Part shown: positions 55,149-64,000 of the stretch, one piece after another
Numbering within the stretch: position 1 is the stretch's first letter
Layout of the letters: each line of letters starts with the position of its first letter
Source: CAIOAK01 sp963700085
GTDB taxonomy: Bacteria > Myxococcota > Myxococcia > Myxococcales > Anaeromyxobacteraceae
Direction of reading: 5' to 3'
NCBI GenBank assembly: GCA_963700085.1
Contig: CAVOWI010000016.1
Coordinates: 310,001 to 374,000 of the forward strand
DNA length: 64,000 bases
Notes under the pieces: model-generated
Databases searched by the model: none
What the model saw: the letters and a program-made list of their open reading frames with translations, nothing else
Told to the model about the DNA's origin: nothing
Translations under genes and position numbers: made by a program

Positions 55149-56534
55149 ATGAGCAGCCCGCCACAGGACCGCTTCCCCTCTCAGATCAAGTACCTGGCCT
55201 GGAACGAGGGGTGCGAGCGCTTCTCGTTCTACGGGATGACCTCCATCCTCACCATCTACATGGTGAACAACCTCAGGGTGCGGGAGCCCGACGCCGCGGC
55301 CTACTACCACCTCTTCGTCTTCGCCGTGTACCTGACGCCGCTGCTGGGCGCATGGCTGGCCGACCGCTTCTTCGGTCGCTACCGGATCATCCTCTGGCTC
55401 TCCCTGGGCTACGTGTTCGGCCACGCCGCCATCGCCATGTGGGACAGCCCCACCGGGCTCATCCTCGGGCTCTCGCTCATCGCCATCGGCGCCGGCGGCA
55501 TCAAGCCCACCGCGGCGGCCTACGTGGGCGACCAGTTCGACGCGCGAAGCCAGCACCTGCTCGAGAAGGTCTACGACCTCTACTACTGGATGATCAACCT
55601 GGGGTCCTTCACCTCGATGCTGATCATCCCCGAGTTGCTGGAGCGCTTCGGGCCGTGGGTCGCCTTCTCGGTTCCCGGCGTGCTCATGGCGTTCGCGCTC
55701 GTCATCTTCTGGCGAGGCCGTAAACTGTACGTGAATGTCCCGCCCACCGGCCCCAACCCGAACGGCTTCTTCCGGGTGGTCCGTTTCGCGATCGAGAGGC
55801 TGGGGACGGGCCGCCCGGGTGTCCACTGGCTCGACGCGGCCCGGGAAAGGTTCCCCATCGAGGCGGTCGAGGGGGCCAAGGCGGTCTTCCGGATCGTCGG
55901 GGTGTTCGCACCCATCGCGGCCTTCTGGGCCCTCTTCTTCCAGTACGGGTCCTCCTGGGTGTTGCAGGCCGAGCGCATGAACCGGGACTTGCTCGGCTAC
56001 ACGGTGAAGGCGTCGCAGATGGGCTCCTTGAACGCCATCTTCGTGCTCGTCACCATCCCGATCTTCGCCGGCCTGGTCTACCCGGCGCTTCAGCGCCGCG
56101 GCGTGAAGGCGCTGGCGCTCCAGAAGATGCAGATCGGCATGTTCGTCACCGTGCTCTCCTTCGTCTGGGTGATGGGCGTGCAGATCGCGCTCGACGCAGG
56201 CCTGCGGCCCCACGTGGCCTGGCAGGTCCCCGCCTACCTCTTCCTCTCCATCGGCGAGGTGCTGGTGTCGGTGACGGCGCTGGAGTTCGCCTACACCCAG
56301 GCACCGGCCTCCATGAAGAGCGTGATCATGAGCCTCTGGTACGTGACCATCGCCGCCGGAAGCCTGCTCACCGCCGGGGTGGCGAAGCTCAACCGCTTCC
56401 GCGGAGCCTGGTACTTCGCGTTCTTCGCGGTGCTCATGGTGCTCGGGGCGCTGGCGTTCGCCTGGGTGGCCCGGCGCTACCGGCCGAGCGCGGCCGCCCT
56501 CCCGGCCGAGGCCGCGCCCGGGGACGTCCCGTGA
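55149..56534 (+). CDS. POT-family (PTR2) proton-dependent peptide transporter, copy 1
   Basis: A 461-residue major facilitator of the POT/PTR family for proton-coupled di- and tripeptide uptake. The family signature is GCERFSFYGMTSIL (about 18-31, ExxERFxYYG-like). YLTPLLGAWLADRFFGRYRIILW and IAIGAGGIKPTAAAYVGDQF follow, with about 12-14 membrane segments. A long cytosolic loop (about 205-250) sits after helix 6. The second copy follows with a GTGA overlap, so both are made from one mRNA. Confidence 0.9.
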   Translation: MSSPPQDRFPSQIKYLAWNEGCERFSFYGMTSILTIYMVNNLRVREPDAAAYYHLFVFAVYLTPLLGAWLADRFFGRYRIILWLSLGYVFGHAAIAMWDSPTGLILGLSLIAIGAGGIKPTAAAYVGDQFDARSQHLLEKVYDLYYWMINLGSFTSMLIIPELLERFGPWVAFSVPGVLMAFALVIFWRGRKLYVNVPPTGPNPNGFFRVVRFAIERLGTGRPGVHWLDAARERFPIEAVEGAKAVFRIVGVFAPIAAFWALFFQYGSSWVLQAERMNRDLLGYTVKASQMGSLNAIFVLVTIPIFAGLVYPALQRRGVKALALQKMQIGMFVTVLSFVWVMGVQIALDAGLRPHVAWQVPAYLFLSIGEVLVSVTALEFAYTQAPASMKSVIMSLWYVTIAAGSLLTAGVAKLNRFRGAWYFAFFAVLMVLGALAFAWVARRYRPSAAALPAEAAPGDVP

Positions 56535-57931
56535 GTGGCGCGGTCCGCGCCGCGCCGCGCGATCGCTTCCCGCCCCAGATCCCCTTCATCATGGCCAGCG
56601 AGGGGGCGGAGCGATTCTCGTTCTACGGGATGCGCTCCATCCTCACCGTGTACATGGTGCAGTTCCTCCTCCTGGCCCGGCACGAGGCGGAGGCCAACTA
56701 CCACTACTTCGTGATGGCGAACTACCTGATGCCGCTCGTCGGCGGGTGGCTCGCCGACCGGTTCCTGGGGCGCTACCGGGTCATCCTCTGGCTCTCCCTC
56801 GGCTACGTGGCCGGCCACGCGGTGGTGGCGGCGGTGGAGACCCGGGCCGGGCTGTACGCCGGCCTGGCCCTCATCGCCATGGGCGCGGGCGGCATCAAGC
56901 CCTGCGTCTCGGCCTTCGTGGGAGACCAGTTCCGTCCCGACCAGAAGTCGCTTCTCGCCAAGGTCTACGGACTCTTCTACTGGATGGTGAACCTGGGAAG
57001 CGCCACGTCCACGCTCCTCATCCCCTGGCTCCTGAAGAGGTACGGCCCTCCGGTGGCCTTCGGCGTCCCCGGCGTGCTCATGGCGCTCGCGCTCGTCATC
57101 TTCGTCTCCGGCCGCAAGCGGTACGTGTACGTCGCGCCCACCGGTCCCAACCCGCACTCCTTCGTGAAGGTGGTGGCGACGGCGCTCTCGCGGCGAGGGC
57201 AGCGGCCGGCCGGGACCGACTGGCTCGGGGCCGCCCGCGCGGTCCACCCGGCGGACGCGGTGGACGGCGCCCGCGCGGTGTTCCGGATCATGGGGGTGTT
57301 CGTGATGGTGACCGGCTTCTGGGCGCTCTTCGACCAGCACGGCGCGTCCTGGATCCTGCAGGCCACCCGGATGAACCTGGACGTGGGGACGGTCGAGTTC
57401 CTGGGGCTTCGCCTGGGCGGCTTCCGGCTGGAGGCCTCCCAGATCGGGGCCATCAACCCGTTCATGGTGCTGATGCTGGTGCCCGTCTTCCAGGGCGTGC
57501 TCTACCCCGGGCTCGTTCGACTTGGGGTGAAGGTCTCGCCGCTCGGGAAGATGAGCGTGGGCATGTTCGTCACCGTGATGTCCTTCGTGGCCATGGCCGT
57601 CCTGCAGTCCATCATCGACGGCGGCGGCCGGCCCCACGCCCTCTGGCAGGTCGTGCCCTACCTCTTCCTCACCGCGGGCGAGGTGATGATCTCGGTCACC
57701 GGGCTCGAGTTCGCCTTCACCCAGGCGCCGAAGACGATGAAGAGCACCATCATGAGCTTCTGGATGCTGACCACCGCGGGTGGGAACCTCGTCGCCGCGG
57801 TGGTGAGCCAGTGGAACCGGTTCCACGGGGCGGCCTACTTCGCCTTCTTCGCGGCGCTGATGCTCTTCTGCGCGATCGGCTTCGTGGTGATGGCGCGGCG
57901 CTACCGGCCGGTCGAGTCGATCAACGTCTGA
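56531..57931 (+). CDS. POT-family (PTR2) proton-dependent peptide transporter, copy 2
   Basis: A 466-residue paralogue of the preceding gene with the same POT signatures: GAERFSFYGMRSIL (about 21-34), LMPLVGGWLADRFLGRYRVILW, MGAGGIKPCVSAFVGDQF and LTAGEVMISVTGLEFAFTQAPKTMKS. It starts at GTG 56531 inside the stop of copy 1. The two differ in several central loops, suggesting different peptide preferences; that is inference. Its 3' end overlaps the convergent Lhr helicase gene by 31 bases. Confidence 0.9.
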   Translation: MSGAVRAAPRDRFPPQIPFIMASEGAERFSFYGMRSILTVYMVQFLLLARHEAEANYHYFVMANYLMPLVGGWLADRFLGRYRVILWLSLGYVAGHAVVAAVETRAGLYAGLALIAMGAGGIKPCVSAFVGDQFRPDQKSLLAKVYGLFYWMVNLGSATSTLLIPWLLKRYGPPVAFGVPGVLMALALVIFVSGRKRYVYVAPTGPNPHSFVKVVATALSRRGQRPAGTDWLGAARAVHPADAVDGARAVFRIMGVFVMVTGFWALFDQHGASWILQATRMNLDVGTVEFLGLRLGGFRLEASQIGAINPFMVLMLVPVFQGVLYPGLVRLGVKVSPLGKMSVGMFVTVMSFVAMAVLQSIIDGGGRPHALWQVVPYLFLTAGEVMISVTGLEFAFTQAPKTMKSTIMSFWMLTTAGGNLVAAVVSQWNRFHGAAYFAFFAALMLFCAIGFVVMARRYRPVESINV

Positions 57932-60900
57932 GCGGGAACGCCGTCCACGAAGGCGAGGCGAGCGCCGAGCGTCGCCGGGACCTTCGCGCCCGGGAGCAGG
58001 AGCCCCACCAGGTTGAGCGGGTCGGCGCCGGAGAGCTCCACCCGCTCGGCTTCCTTTGGCGCGCGTCGCACCGCCCGCATCGCCTCGACGGCGGCCGGCA
58101 GCGCGAACTGCTCGCCGGAGAGGCCAGCCACGAAGCGGCCGCCGCGGATCTCGCCGCGGGCCTCGAGCGAGCGGTAGACGGGGAGAAGCTCGCGCCAGGG
58201 CGGGGAGAGCGGCTCGCGGGCCATGAGGTCGCGGAAGACGACGCCCCATCGAGCGAGGAACTGCCTGGCCATGGGCTCGAGCGGTGACGCAACCGGTGCG
58301 TCGGCGGGCGATGGGGGCCGGAGAAGCGCCCAGCGCCCGCCTCCCTGCCCGGGCCGGCGCGGCCGGTGGCGCGGCGGCGGGTCGAGGAGCGAGCGAAGCC
58401 CGGCGAAGCCATCGCAGGTGACGAGCCCTGCCGAGACGAGTTCCCAGAGCGCGCCGTCCACCTCCCCGGGCAGGCGACCCGTCATGGCGGCCAGGTCGGG
58501 GAGGAAGCAGGCGCCGCACCGGGCGAGCAGATCGACGAGCGCCCGGGCCGAGGCCCCGAGCGCCGGGGGCTCACCCCAGGCGGCACGGAGGAGCCACGGC
58601 AGGTCGGAGCGGAGCGCGAGCGTGATCGGCGCATGGCGGGTGGGAGCCGGGCGGCGTCGCGGTCCCTCGCCGGGGTCGACGGTCACCGCGAGCCGGCCCC
58701 ACGCCACCTCGCCGGAAAGGCAGAGCGCGTCGAGCAGGCCAGGCTCGTAGCCGGCCACGCGGGCCGGAAGGATCTCCCGCTCCCAGGCGCCCGCCGCCGC
58801 GTGGAAGCCCTGGAGCTGCCCGACCACCTCGGTGACGCCACGCGCCCCGTGGAGGCGTGAGCCGGGAGCCGCGTGCTGCCAGCGGAGCAGGAAACGAACG
58901 AGATCGGCGCCCGAGACGGGCTCGATCTCGCGGCGCAGGCGTCCGAGCGTGGCCCGGTGGATCCGGGCCAGCAGGCCCCTGTCGCACCAGTCGGCGCCGG
59001 GGACGCCGCCGGGGAGGAACGAGCCGCGGAGAACCAGCCCCTCCGACTCGAGCCGGTGCAGGGCAGCCACCACCAGCGGCTCGGGCAGCCCCAGCCGCGT
59101 CGAGAGCGACGAAACCGTGACCGGTCCGAGCCTCGCCATCCAGCCGCGCAGCGCGCGGGCCGCCGCCTCGTCGGGCGAGGCCGGTGCTTCCTCCGTGGCG
59201 ACCGGGGGGAGCGGAGGGTCGAGCGGAGAGAGGTCGATGCCCGGCTCGGCCGAGAGAGCGCGCCACGCACCCGACCGCTCCGCCGCCACCCAGACCTCCC
59301 GCCCGGCGAGCCTCGCCCGCCCGGCCCGGCCGGCGCGGAGGAGGCCTTCGAAGAACTCGCGCCAGGGAGCCCCCTCGGCGGCCGGCAGGAATCCCACGTC
59401 GAGGAGCAGGTCGTGCAACTCCTCGGCGTCCCGGGCTTCCGGGCGCGCCTGCTCCACCACCTCGCGCAGTGCGTCCGGGTCGAGCGCGCCGAGACCGGCC
59501 GCCTCGGCCGCCGGCAGCGCGCGGCGCAGGACCACTGCGCGAGCCCGGCGCTCCTCGAGCGGCGCGTCGTCGAGGAAGGCCCAGGGCTTTGCGCCCAGGA
59601 TCTCGTGGGCGAGCGGGGAGGGCTCGGCGAGGTCGCGGGCCACCAGCCGGACCTCGCCTGCCTCGATCCGCCGCAGGAGCCTCTTCAGCCCGGCGGCGTC
59701 CATGGCCTCGCCCAGGCAGTCGCGCAGCGCCTCGGCGACGAGCGGGTGGTCGGGCGGCTCGACCGGCCCGGCGTGCAGGTCGGCGTTGTCCTGGCACGCC
59801 ACGGCGAGGGGGAACACCGCCGCGAGCAGGTCGTCGGACCGCATGCGGGCGATGGGGGGCGGGACCTTCCGGCCGCCCAGCATCCGGGGAAGGGCGAGCG
59901 CTCGGGTGGCGTCCCAGCGCCAGCGAATCGGGAACATGGGCGACTGCAGCGCCGCCTGGACGAGCACCTCGTCGATGCGCTCGGAGGAGAGCATCTCGAA
60001 GATCGACTCGAGCGGGAAGGAGTGCTGCGGTCCGAGCGAGAGGAGCACGCCGTCGTCGTTGGCCGCCGCCTGCAGCTCGAAGTCGAAGGAACGGCAGAAA
60101 CGCTTTCGCAGCGCGAGGCCGAGCGCCCTGTTCTGCCGCGCGCCGAAGGGGGCGTGGAGCACGAGCTGCATGCCCCCCGCCTCGTCGAAGAAGCGCTCGG
60201 CGACGAGCGTGTCCTGGGTGGGCAGAACCGAGAGTGCATCCCGCCCGGCGGCCAGGTAGTCGACCGCCTGCCGGGCCCCGGCCTCCGGGAGCGCGCCGGC
60301 GGCAACCAGCCAGCCGATGGCCTCCTCCCGGCGGGGGAGCAAGGGCTCGATGTCGGCGCGCAGGCGCGACACCTCGGCCGAGAGCGCCGCGCTCCGCCCC
60401 GGAGCCTCGCCGTTCCAGAAGGGGACGCCCGGCGCGGCCCCGCCCGCGTCCTCGACCCGGACGATTCCCGACTCGATGCGCCGGATCCGCCAGGCCGTGT
60501 TGCCGAGCAGGAAGACGTCGCCGGCCATGCTCTCGACGGCGTAGTCCTCGTCCAGCAAGCCAACCACAACCCCCTCCGGCTCGGCCACCACCTGGTACTG
60601 GGCGTTGTCCGGGATGGCGCCGCCCCCGGTGAGGGCGGCGATGCGGGCGCCGCGGCGGCCGCGGACCACGTGGTTCACGCCGTCCCGGTGGAGGAGCGCG
60701 CCTGCGCGGCCGCGCCGCGTGGCCATCCCCTCCGAGAGCATCGACACCACCGCGTCGAACTCCGTGCGCGGAAGGTCGCGGTAGGGCCAGGCGCGACGCA
60801 CGAGCGCGAAGAGGTCGTCCTCGCCGAGCGGCCGGCACGCCGCCTCGGCCACGATCTGCTGGGAGAGCACGTCGAGCGGGTGGCGAGGGGGCGCGATCGT

Positions 60901-62103
60901 CTCCAGATGCCCGGCCCGCAGCCCCCGCACCAGCGCAGCGCACTCCACGAGCTCGTCCCGGCTCATCGGGAAGAAGCGGGCCTTCGGGGTCGCCCCGCGC
61001 CAGTGTCCGGATCGGCCGGCGCGCTGCAGCGCGACGTGCAGCGCCCCCGGGCTTCCCAGTTGCGCCACCAGGTCCACCGTGCCGATGTCGATGCCCAGCT
61101 CGAGCGAGGCGGTGGCCACGACCGCGCGAAGCGACCCCGACTTGAGCCGGTCCTCCGCGTCGAGGCGCCGGGTCCGCGAGAGGCTCCCGTGATGCGCCGC
61201 CACCGCCGCGTCGCCGAGCCGCTCCCCGAGCGCGTGCGCGGCCCGCTCGGCCAGCCGCCGGGTGTTCACGAAGACCAGCGTGGTGCGGTTCTCCCGGGCC
61301 AGCTCGGCGATCCGGTCGTAGGTCTCGGCCCACTGCTCCTTCGACGCCACCGAGGAGAGCTCGTCCTTCGGGATCTCGATGCCCAGGTCGAGCACGCGGC
61401 CGCGACCCACCTCGACGATGGCGCAGTCGGCGGCGCCGCGCCGGACGCGCCCGGCGCCCACCAGGAAGCGCGCCACCTCCTCCACGGGGGTCACGGTCGC
61501 CGAAAGCCCGATGCGCTGCGGCCGGCGCGTGCAGAGCGCCTCCAGCCGCTCGAGCGAGAGGGCCAGGTGGCTCCCTCGCTTGTCCCGGGCCACGGCGTGG
61601 ATCTCGTCGACGATGACCTTGCGCACGGACGTGAGCGACCGGCGCCCCTTCTCGCTCGTGAGCAGGAGATAGAGCGACTCGGGCGTGGTGACGAGCACGT
61701 GGGGCGGCCGCTTCATCATGGCCTGGCGGCGCGACGAGGGCGTGTCGCCGGTCCGCACGCCGGCCCTGATCGACGGCGGCCGCAGCCCCGCCGCCGCCGC
61801 GGCCTCTCGCAGGGCGGCGATGGGTTCGCGGAGATTCTTCTCGATGTCGTTCGACAGCGCCTTCAGCGGCGAGACGTAGAGGATGCGGGTCTCGTCGGGG
61901 AGGTCGCCCTGGAGCCCCTCGCGAAAGAGGGAGTCGATGCCGGAGAGGAAGGCCGCGAAGGTCTTGCCCGAACCGGTGGGTGCGGAGACGAGCACGTCGC
62001 GCCCGGCCTGGATCTCCGGCCAGCCCGCGGCCTGCGGCTCGGTGGGGGAGCCGAAGCGGGACTCGAACCAGCCCGAGACCACGGGGTGGAATCCGGGGAG
62101 CAC
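57901..62103 (-). CDS. Lhr-type large ATP-dependent helicase
   Basis: A 1400-residue superfamily 2 helicase. N-terminal RecA domains show the Walker A APTGSGKTF at 41-49, the SPLKALSND motif, the Walker B DEIH (about 170), SATV (motif III) and HVALQRAGRSGHWRGA (motif VI). A winged-helix and Lhr-core region follows, then a long C-terminal part rich in helix-turn-helix-like segments (LPEPLVVAALHRLESEGLVLRG), as in Lhr/Lhr-like proteins. These work in DNA repair or RNA metabolism. It starts at GTG 62103. The long reading frame covering it on the same strand in another register is a shadow. Confidence 0.93.
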   Translation of the reverse strand: MLPGFHPVVSGWFESRFGSPTEPQAAGWPEIQAGRDVLVSAPTGSGKTFAAFLSGIDSLFREGLQGDLPDETRILYVSPLKALSNDIEKNLREPIAALREAAAAAGLRPPSIRAGVRTGDTPSSRRQAMMKRPPHVLVTTPESLYLLLTSEKGRRSLTSVRKVIVDEIHAVARDKRGSHLALSLERLEALCTRRPQRIGLSATVTPVEEVARFLVGAGRVRRGAADCAIVEVGRGRVLDLGIEIPKDELSSVASKEQWAETYDRIAELARENRTTLVFVNTRRLAERAAHALGERLGDAAVAAHHGSLSRTRRLDAEDRLKSGSLRAVVATASLELGIDIGTVDLVAQLGSPGALHVALQRAGRSGHWRGATPKARFFPMSRDELVECAALVRGLRAGHLETIAPPRHPLDVLSQQIVAEAACRPLGEDDLFALVRRAWPYRDLPRTEFDAVVSMLSEGMATRRGRAGALLHRDGVNHVVRGRRGARIAALTGGGAIPDNAQYQVVAEPEGVVVGLLDEDYAVESMAGDVFLLGNTAWRIRRIESGIVRVEDAGGAAPGVPFWNGEAPGRSAALSAEVSRLRADIEPLLPRREEAIGWLVAAGALPEAGARQAVDYLAAGRDALSVLPTQDTLVAERFFDEAGGMQLVLHAPFGARQNRALGLALRKRFCRSFDFELQAAANDDGVLLSLGPQHSFPLESIFEMLSSERIDEVLVQAALQSPMFPIRWRWDATRALALPRMLGGRKVPPPIARMRSDDLLAAVFPLAVACQDNADLHAGPVEPPDHPLVAEALRDCLGEAMDAAGLKRLLRRIEAGEVRLVARDLAEPSPLAHEILGAKPWAFLDDAPLEERRARAVVLRRALPAAEAAGLGALDPDALREVVEQARPEARDAEELHDLLLDVGFLPAAEGAPWREFFEGLLRAGRAGRARLAGREVWVAAERSGAWRALSAEPGIDLSPLDPPLPPVATEEAPASPDEAAARALRGWMARLGPVTVSSLSTRLGLPEPLVVAALHRLESEGLVLRGSFLPGGVPGADWCDRGLLARIHRATLGRLRREIEPVSGADLVRFLLRWQHAAPGSRLHGARGVTEVVGQLQGFHAAAGAWEREILPARVAGYEPGLLDALCLSGEVAWGRLAVTVDPGEGPRRRPAPTRHAPITLALRSDLPWLLRAAWGEPPALGASARALVDLLARCGACFLPDLAAMTGRLPGEVDGALWELVSAGLVTCDGFAGLRSLLDPPPRHRPRRPGQGGGRWALLRPPSPADAPVASPLEPMARQFLARWGVVFRDLMAREPLSPPWRELLPVYRSLEARGEIRGGRFVAGLSGEQFALPAAVEAMRAVRRAPKEAERVELSGADPLNLVGLLLPGAKVPATLGARLAFVDGVPAQTLIDSTGR

Positions 62104-62161
62104 GCACCCGATCTATCGCGGGGGGACGACAGGCGCCCGGACCCGGGCTAACCTGCCGCCC

Positions 62162-62626
62162 GTGCTCTTCAAGGAAACCGCCGCGGTCCGCCTGCTCGGG
62201 CTCCGCATCCCGGTGATGCTCTTCGTCGCGCCCCACGTCATCGAGCTGGACGACGAGGGAGCGGCCATCGGGATCCCGCTCGGCTGGCGCACCAGGAACC
62301 ACGTGGGCTCCATGTACGTGGGGGTGCTGGCGGCCGGGGCCGATCTCGCTTCCGGGATGAACGCCTTCGCGCTCATCCGCGCCAGCCACCCCAGGGTCGT
62401 GCCCGTCTTCAAGTACGCGAGGATGGAGTTCCTCAAGAGGGCCGACGGCGACGTGGTCTTCCGGACCCGTGACGGGCGACGCATCGCCGAGGCGGTTGCG
62501 ACGACCGAGCGCACCGGCGAGCGGGTCACCCTCCCGGTGGACGTCGTGGCCACGGTCCCGGAGAAGTACGGTGACGAGCCGGTGGCCACTTTCACCATGG
62601 GTCTCTCGCTGAAGAAGAGGACGTAG
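62162..62626 (+). CDS. DUF4442 hot-dog thioesterase-like protein
   Basis: A 154-residue protein of the DUF4442 (PaaI-like hot-dog) group, from GTG 62162. It shows VMLFVAPHVIELDDEGAAIGIPLGWRTRNHVGSMYVGVLAAGADLASG and MEFLKRADGDVVFRTRDG. The catalytic residues of true thioesterases cannot be confirmed here, so acyl-CoA hydrolysis is only a possibility. It is followed three bases later by the thioredoxin-TPR gene. Confidence 0.8.
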   Translation: MLFKETAAVRLLGLRIPVMLFVAPHVIELDDEGAAIGIPLGWRTRNHVGSMYVGVLAAGADLASGMNAFALIRASHPRVVPVFKYARMEFLKRADGDVVFRTRDGRRIAEAVATTERTGERVTLPVDVVATVPEKYGDEPVATFTMGLSLKKRT

Positions 62627-62629
62627 ACC

Positions 62630-63937
62630 ATGCGCCTCCCTCGCTCCCTCCTCCTGGCCGCGCTCCTCGCCGCCCCGGCGATCAGCGCCGCCGCAGGCCC
62701 CGGCTGGATCTCCGACGACTGGCCGAAGGCCATCGCCGAGGCGAAGGCCCGGAAGGTGCCGGTCTTCGTCGACGCCTGGGCCCCCTGGTGAAAGACCTGC
62801 AACTTCATGCGCGCCACGGTCCTTCGGGACCCAGCGCTCGTGAAGATGGCCGGGCGGTTCGTCTGGCTCGAGATCGACACCGAGAAGGAGGGCAACGCCG
62901 CGTTCCTCGAGAAGTTCCCCATCGAGGTCTGGCCCACGTTCCTCGTCATCGACCCGGCGACGGAGAAGCCGGCGCTGAAGTGGCTGGGCACGGCCACCGC
63001 GGCGGACCTGGCCAGGCTCCTCGCCGACGGTGAACGGGCGGTGAAGGGCGCGCCAGGCCAGGGCGCCGACGCGCTCCTGGCGCAGGCCGACCGCGAGAAC
63101 GCGGCCGGGCACACGGCGGAGGCCATCCAGCTCTGGGAGAAGGCGCTCGCCAGGGGCGGTCGCACCTGGCCTCGCCGGGCGCGAACCCTCGAGTCGCTGG
63201 TGCTCGGGCTGGATGCCAGCAAGCAGCCGCTTCGCTGCGCGGAGGTCGCGGCCGCCGAGGCGCCCGGCATGGCGCGCGGTCAGTCGTTCGCGAACGTCGT
63301 CTCGGTGGGGCTCTCCTGCGCGCTGGACTCCGACGAGCCATGGGCAAAGAGGGCCGTCGCGAAGCTCGAGCCGCTGGCGGCCGAGGCCGTGAAGCTGCCC
63401 GGCGTGCTGGCCGACGACCGGGCCGGCCTCCACGAGAGGCTCGTGCAGGCACGCGAGAAGGCCGGGGACGAGAAGGGGGCCACCGCCCGTGCCGAGGAGT
63501 GGTGGGCGTTCCTCGTCGCCGAGCGCGCGGCGGGGAAGACCGCCGAGGCCCGGACCATGCTCGACTCCTGGATCGTGGGCGCGGCAATGGAGCTCCACGA
63601 CCCTGCCCGCGCGGTCCCGCTCCTCCAGGCATCGGAAGAGGCCGCGCCGAAGGACTACAACCCGCCCTACCGGCTGGCGCTGCTCTACCTCGAGATGAAG
63701 AGGCCCGACGAGGCCCTTGCCGCCTCCGGCCGGGCCTTCGCTCTCGCCTACGGGCCGCGGAAGATCCGCGTGCTGGCCCAGCGAGCGACCATCCTGGAAG
63801 CCAAGGGGGATGCCGCCGGTGCGCAGGACGCGCTCCGGGCCGCCATCGAATACGCCGCAACCCTGCCGAAGGTGCAGCAGAATCCGCGCCTCGTCGAAAG
63901 GCTCGAGGCGCGGCTCAAGAAGCTGCAGGACGGCTGA
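62630..63937 (+). CDS. Secreted thioredoxin-fold/TPR protein with in-frame TGA at the first redox Cys (candidate selenoprotein)
   Basis: Read through TGA 62789-62791 this is a 435-residue protein. It has a signal peptide (LPRSLLLAALLAAPAISAAA), then a thioredoxin-like domain (VPVFVDAWAPW-[TGA]-KTCNFMRATVL, with the TGA as codon 54 and C57 the second redox Cys), EVWPTFLVIDP (cis-Pro), and a long helical, TPR-like C-terminus (about 140-430). Homologues known to me read WAPWCxxC, so TGA stands exactly where a cysteine codon (TGC/TGT) or selenocysteine is expected. The ATG at 62630 has GAGG upstream. Alternatives are a TGC-to-TGA mutation or a sequencing error; the only other start, at 62807, would lose the signal peptide and active site. 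Confidence 0.75.
62818..62831 (+). other. Stem-loop with UUCG tetraloop downstream of the in-frame TGA (possible SECIS)
   Basis: GGTCC (62818-62822), TTCG, GGACC (62827-62831) forms a perfect 5-bp stem. Its loop begins 31 bases after the TGA, inside the distance window described for bacterial SECIS elements (about 16-37). The loop lacks the G usually wanted in its first positions, so it is weak SECIS evidence. cUUCGg loops are also common in GC-rich genomes. Confidence 0.35.
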
Positions 63938-63947
63938 CGGCGCGGCG

Positions 63948-64000
63948 CTACTTGACCAGGATCCCGGCCTTGATGAGATCGGCCACCAGCGACGCCGCGA
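63948..64000 (-). CDS. 3' end of a gene on the minus strand
   Basis: The last codons of a minus-strand gene ending AASLVADLIKAGILVK before TAG (63950-63948). The remainder lies beyond the right edge of the window. It is too short for a family call. The end is hydrophobic/helical. Confidence 0.5.
   Translation of the reverse strand, partial: AASLVADLIKAGILVK

Noticed and set aside
58571..63598. A 1675-codon open frame on the minus strand spanning the Lhr and thioredoxin genes
   Set aside because: It is a shadow of the true Lhr frame in very GC-rich DNA; it is Arg/Pro/Gly-rich with no family motifs and overlaps well-supported genes.
62807..63937. Thioredoxin-TPR gene starting at 62807 after the TGA
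   Set aside because: That start lacks a signal peptide and the active-site motif, while the upstream frame has a ribosome binding site, signal peptide and conserved fold.

Overview
The window is very GC-rich and densely packed. Start codons are often GTG, and stops are frequently shared (ATGA, GTGA, TGATG overlaps). The gene content points to a Myxococcota (former Deltaproteobacteria) chromosome, perhaps Anaeromyxobacter-like: a ScfR/RamB-type regulator, a TIGR04551-like outer-membrane protein, DUF4388, TatT and MshEN proteins, and lysine/alanine-rich tails on enzymes. This placement is inferred from gene families, not from a phylogeny. No rRNA, tRNA or CRISPR array was found.

Layout. 1-4.3 kb: end of a metallopeptidase gene; a hemerythrin protein and an XRE/ScfR regulator diverging from a perfect FNR-type box; YbaK; SpmAB. 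4.3-8.6 kb: transglutaminase-like protein, methylmalonyl-CoA epimerase, outer-membrane barrel, OsmC. 8.7-14.5 kb: argH-lptM-like-lysA-dapA-dapB-FAH-folK, an arginine/lysine operon with overlapping genes. 14.6-17.4 kb: class II aldolase, KdsD and a small transaldolase. 17.5-19.6 kb: two tandem DAHP synthases. 19.6-22.8 kb: an apparently inserted cassette (cyclopropane-fatty-acid-synthase-like methyltransferase plus DHCR24-like FAD enzyme), bracketed by ~125-bp direct repeats and followed by an IS91-type transposase tail that abuts the trpA stop. 22.8-29.9 kb: panD-trpE-G-D-C-F-B-A, every junction overlapping. 29.9-36 kb: a large protein with a degenerate class III cyclase signature, a double-domain DsbA-like protein, a barrel protein, and a TusA/PP-loop pair probably for tRNA thiolation. 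36-42.3 kb: pyruvate phosphate dikinase, a penicillin-binding transpeptidase, DUF4388, TlpA-like redoxin. 42.5-50.3 kb: diaminopentanoate-dehydrogenase-like enzyme, split MaoC dehydratases, TatT-like protein, a Cys/Met PLP enzyme, a lipoprotein, ExbB/ExbD and an MshEN protein. 50.3-64 kb: ApaG, sirtuin, a ~520-bp nested palindrome, GGCT-like protein, phosphoesterase, PhhB, DUF423, rhodanese, two POT transporters, a giant Lhr helicase, DUF4442, and a secreted thioredoxin-TPR protein with an in-frame TGA exactly where the first redox cysteine should be (candidate selenoprotein).

Points for the reader. Nine genes or gene ends need a one-base correction, and every one is an extra base, mostly in short homopolymers. 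Since the affected genes are essential or housekeeping (dapA, dapB, trpC, trpE), this looks like systematic insertion error in the sequence rather than pseudogenes. The most interesting biology is the repeat-flanked lipid-modification cassette, the TGA-containing thioredoxin, the 150-bp-arm inverted repeat after the sirtuin gene, and the cyclase-like orphan protein.
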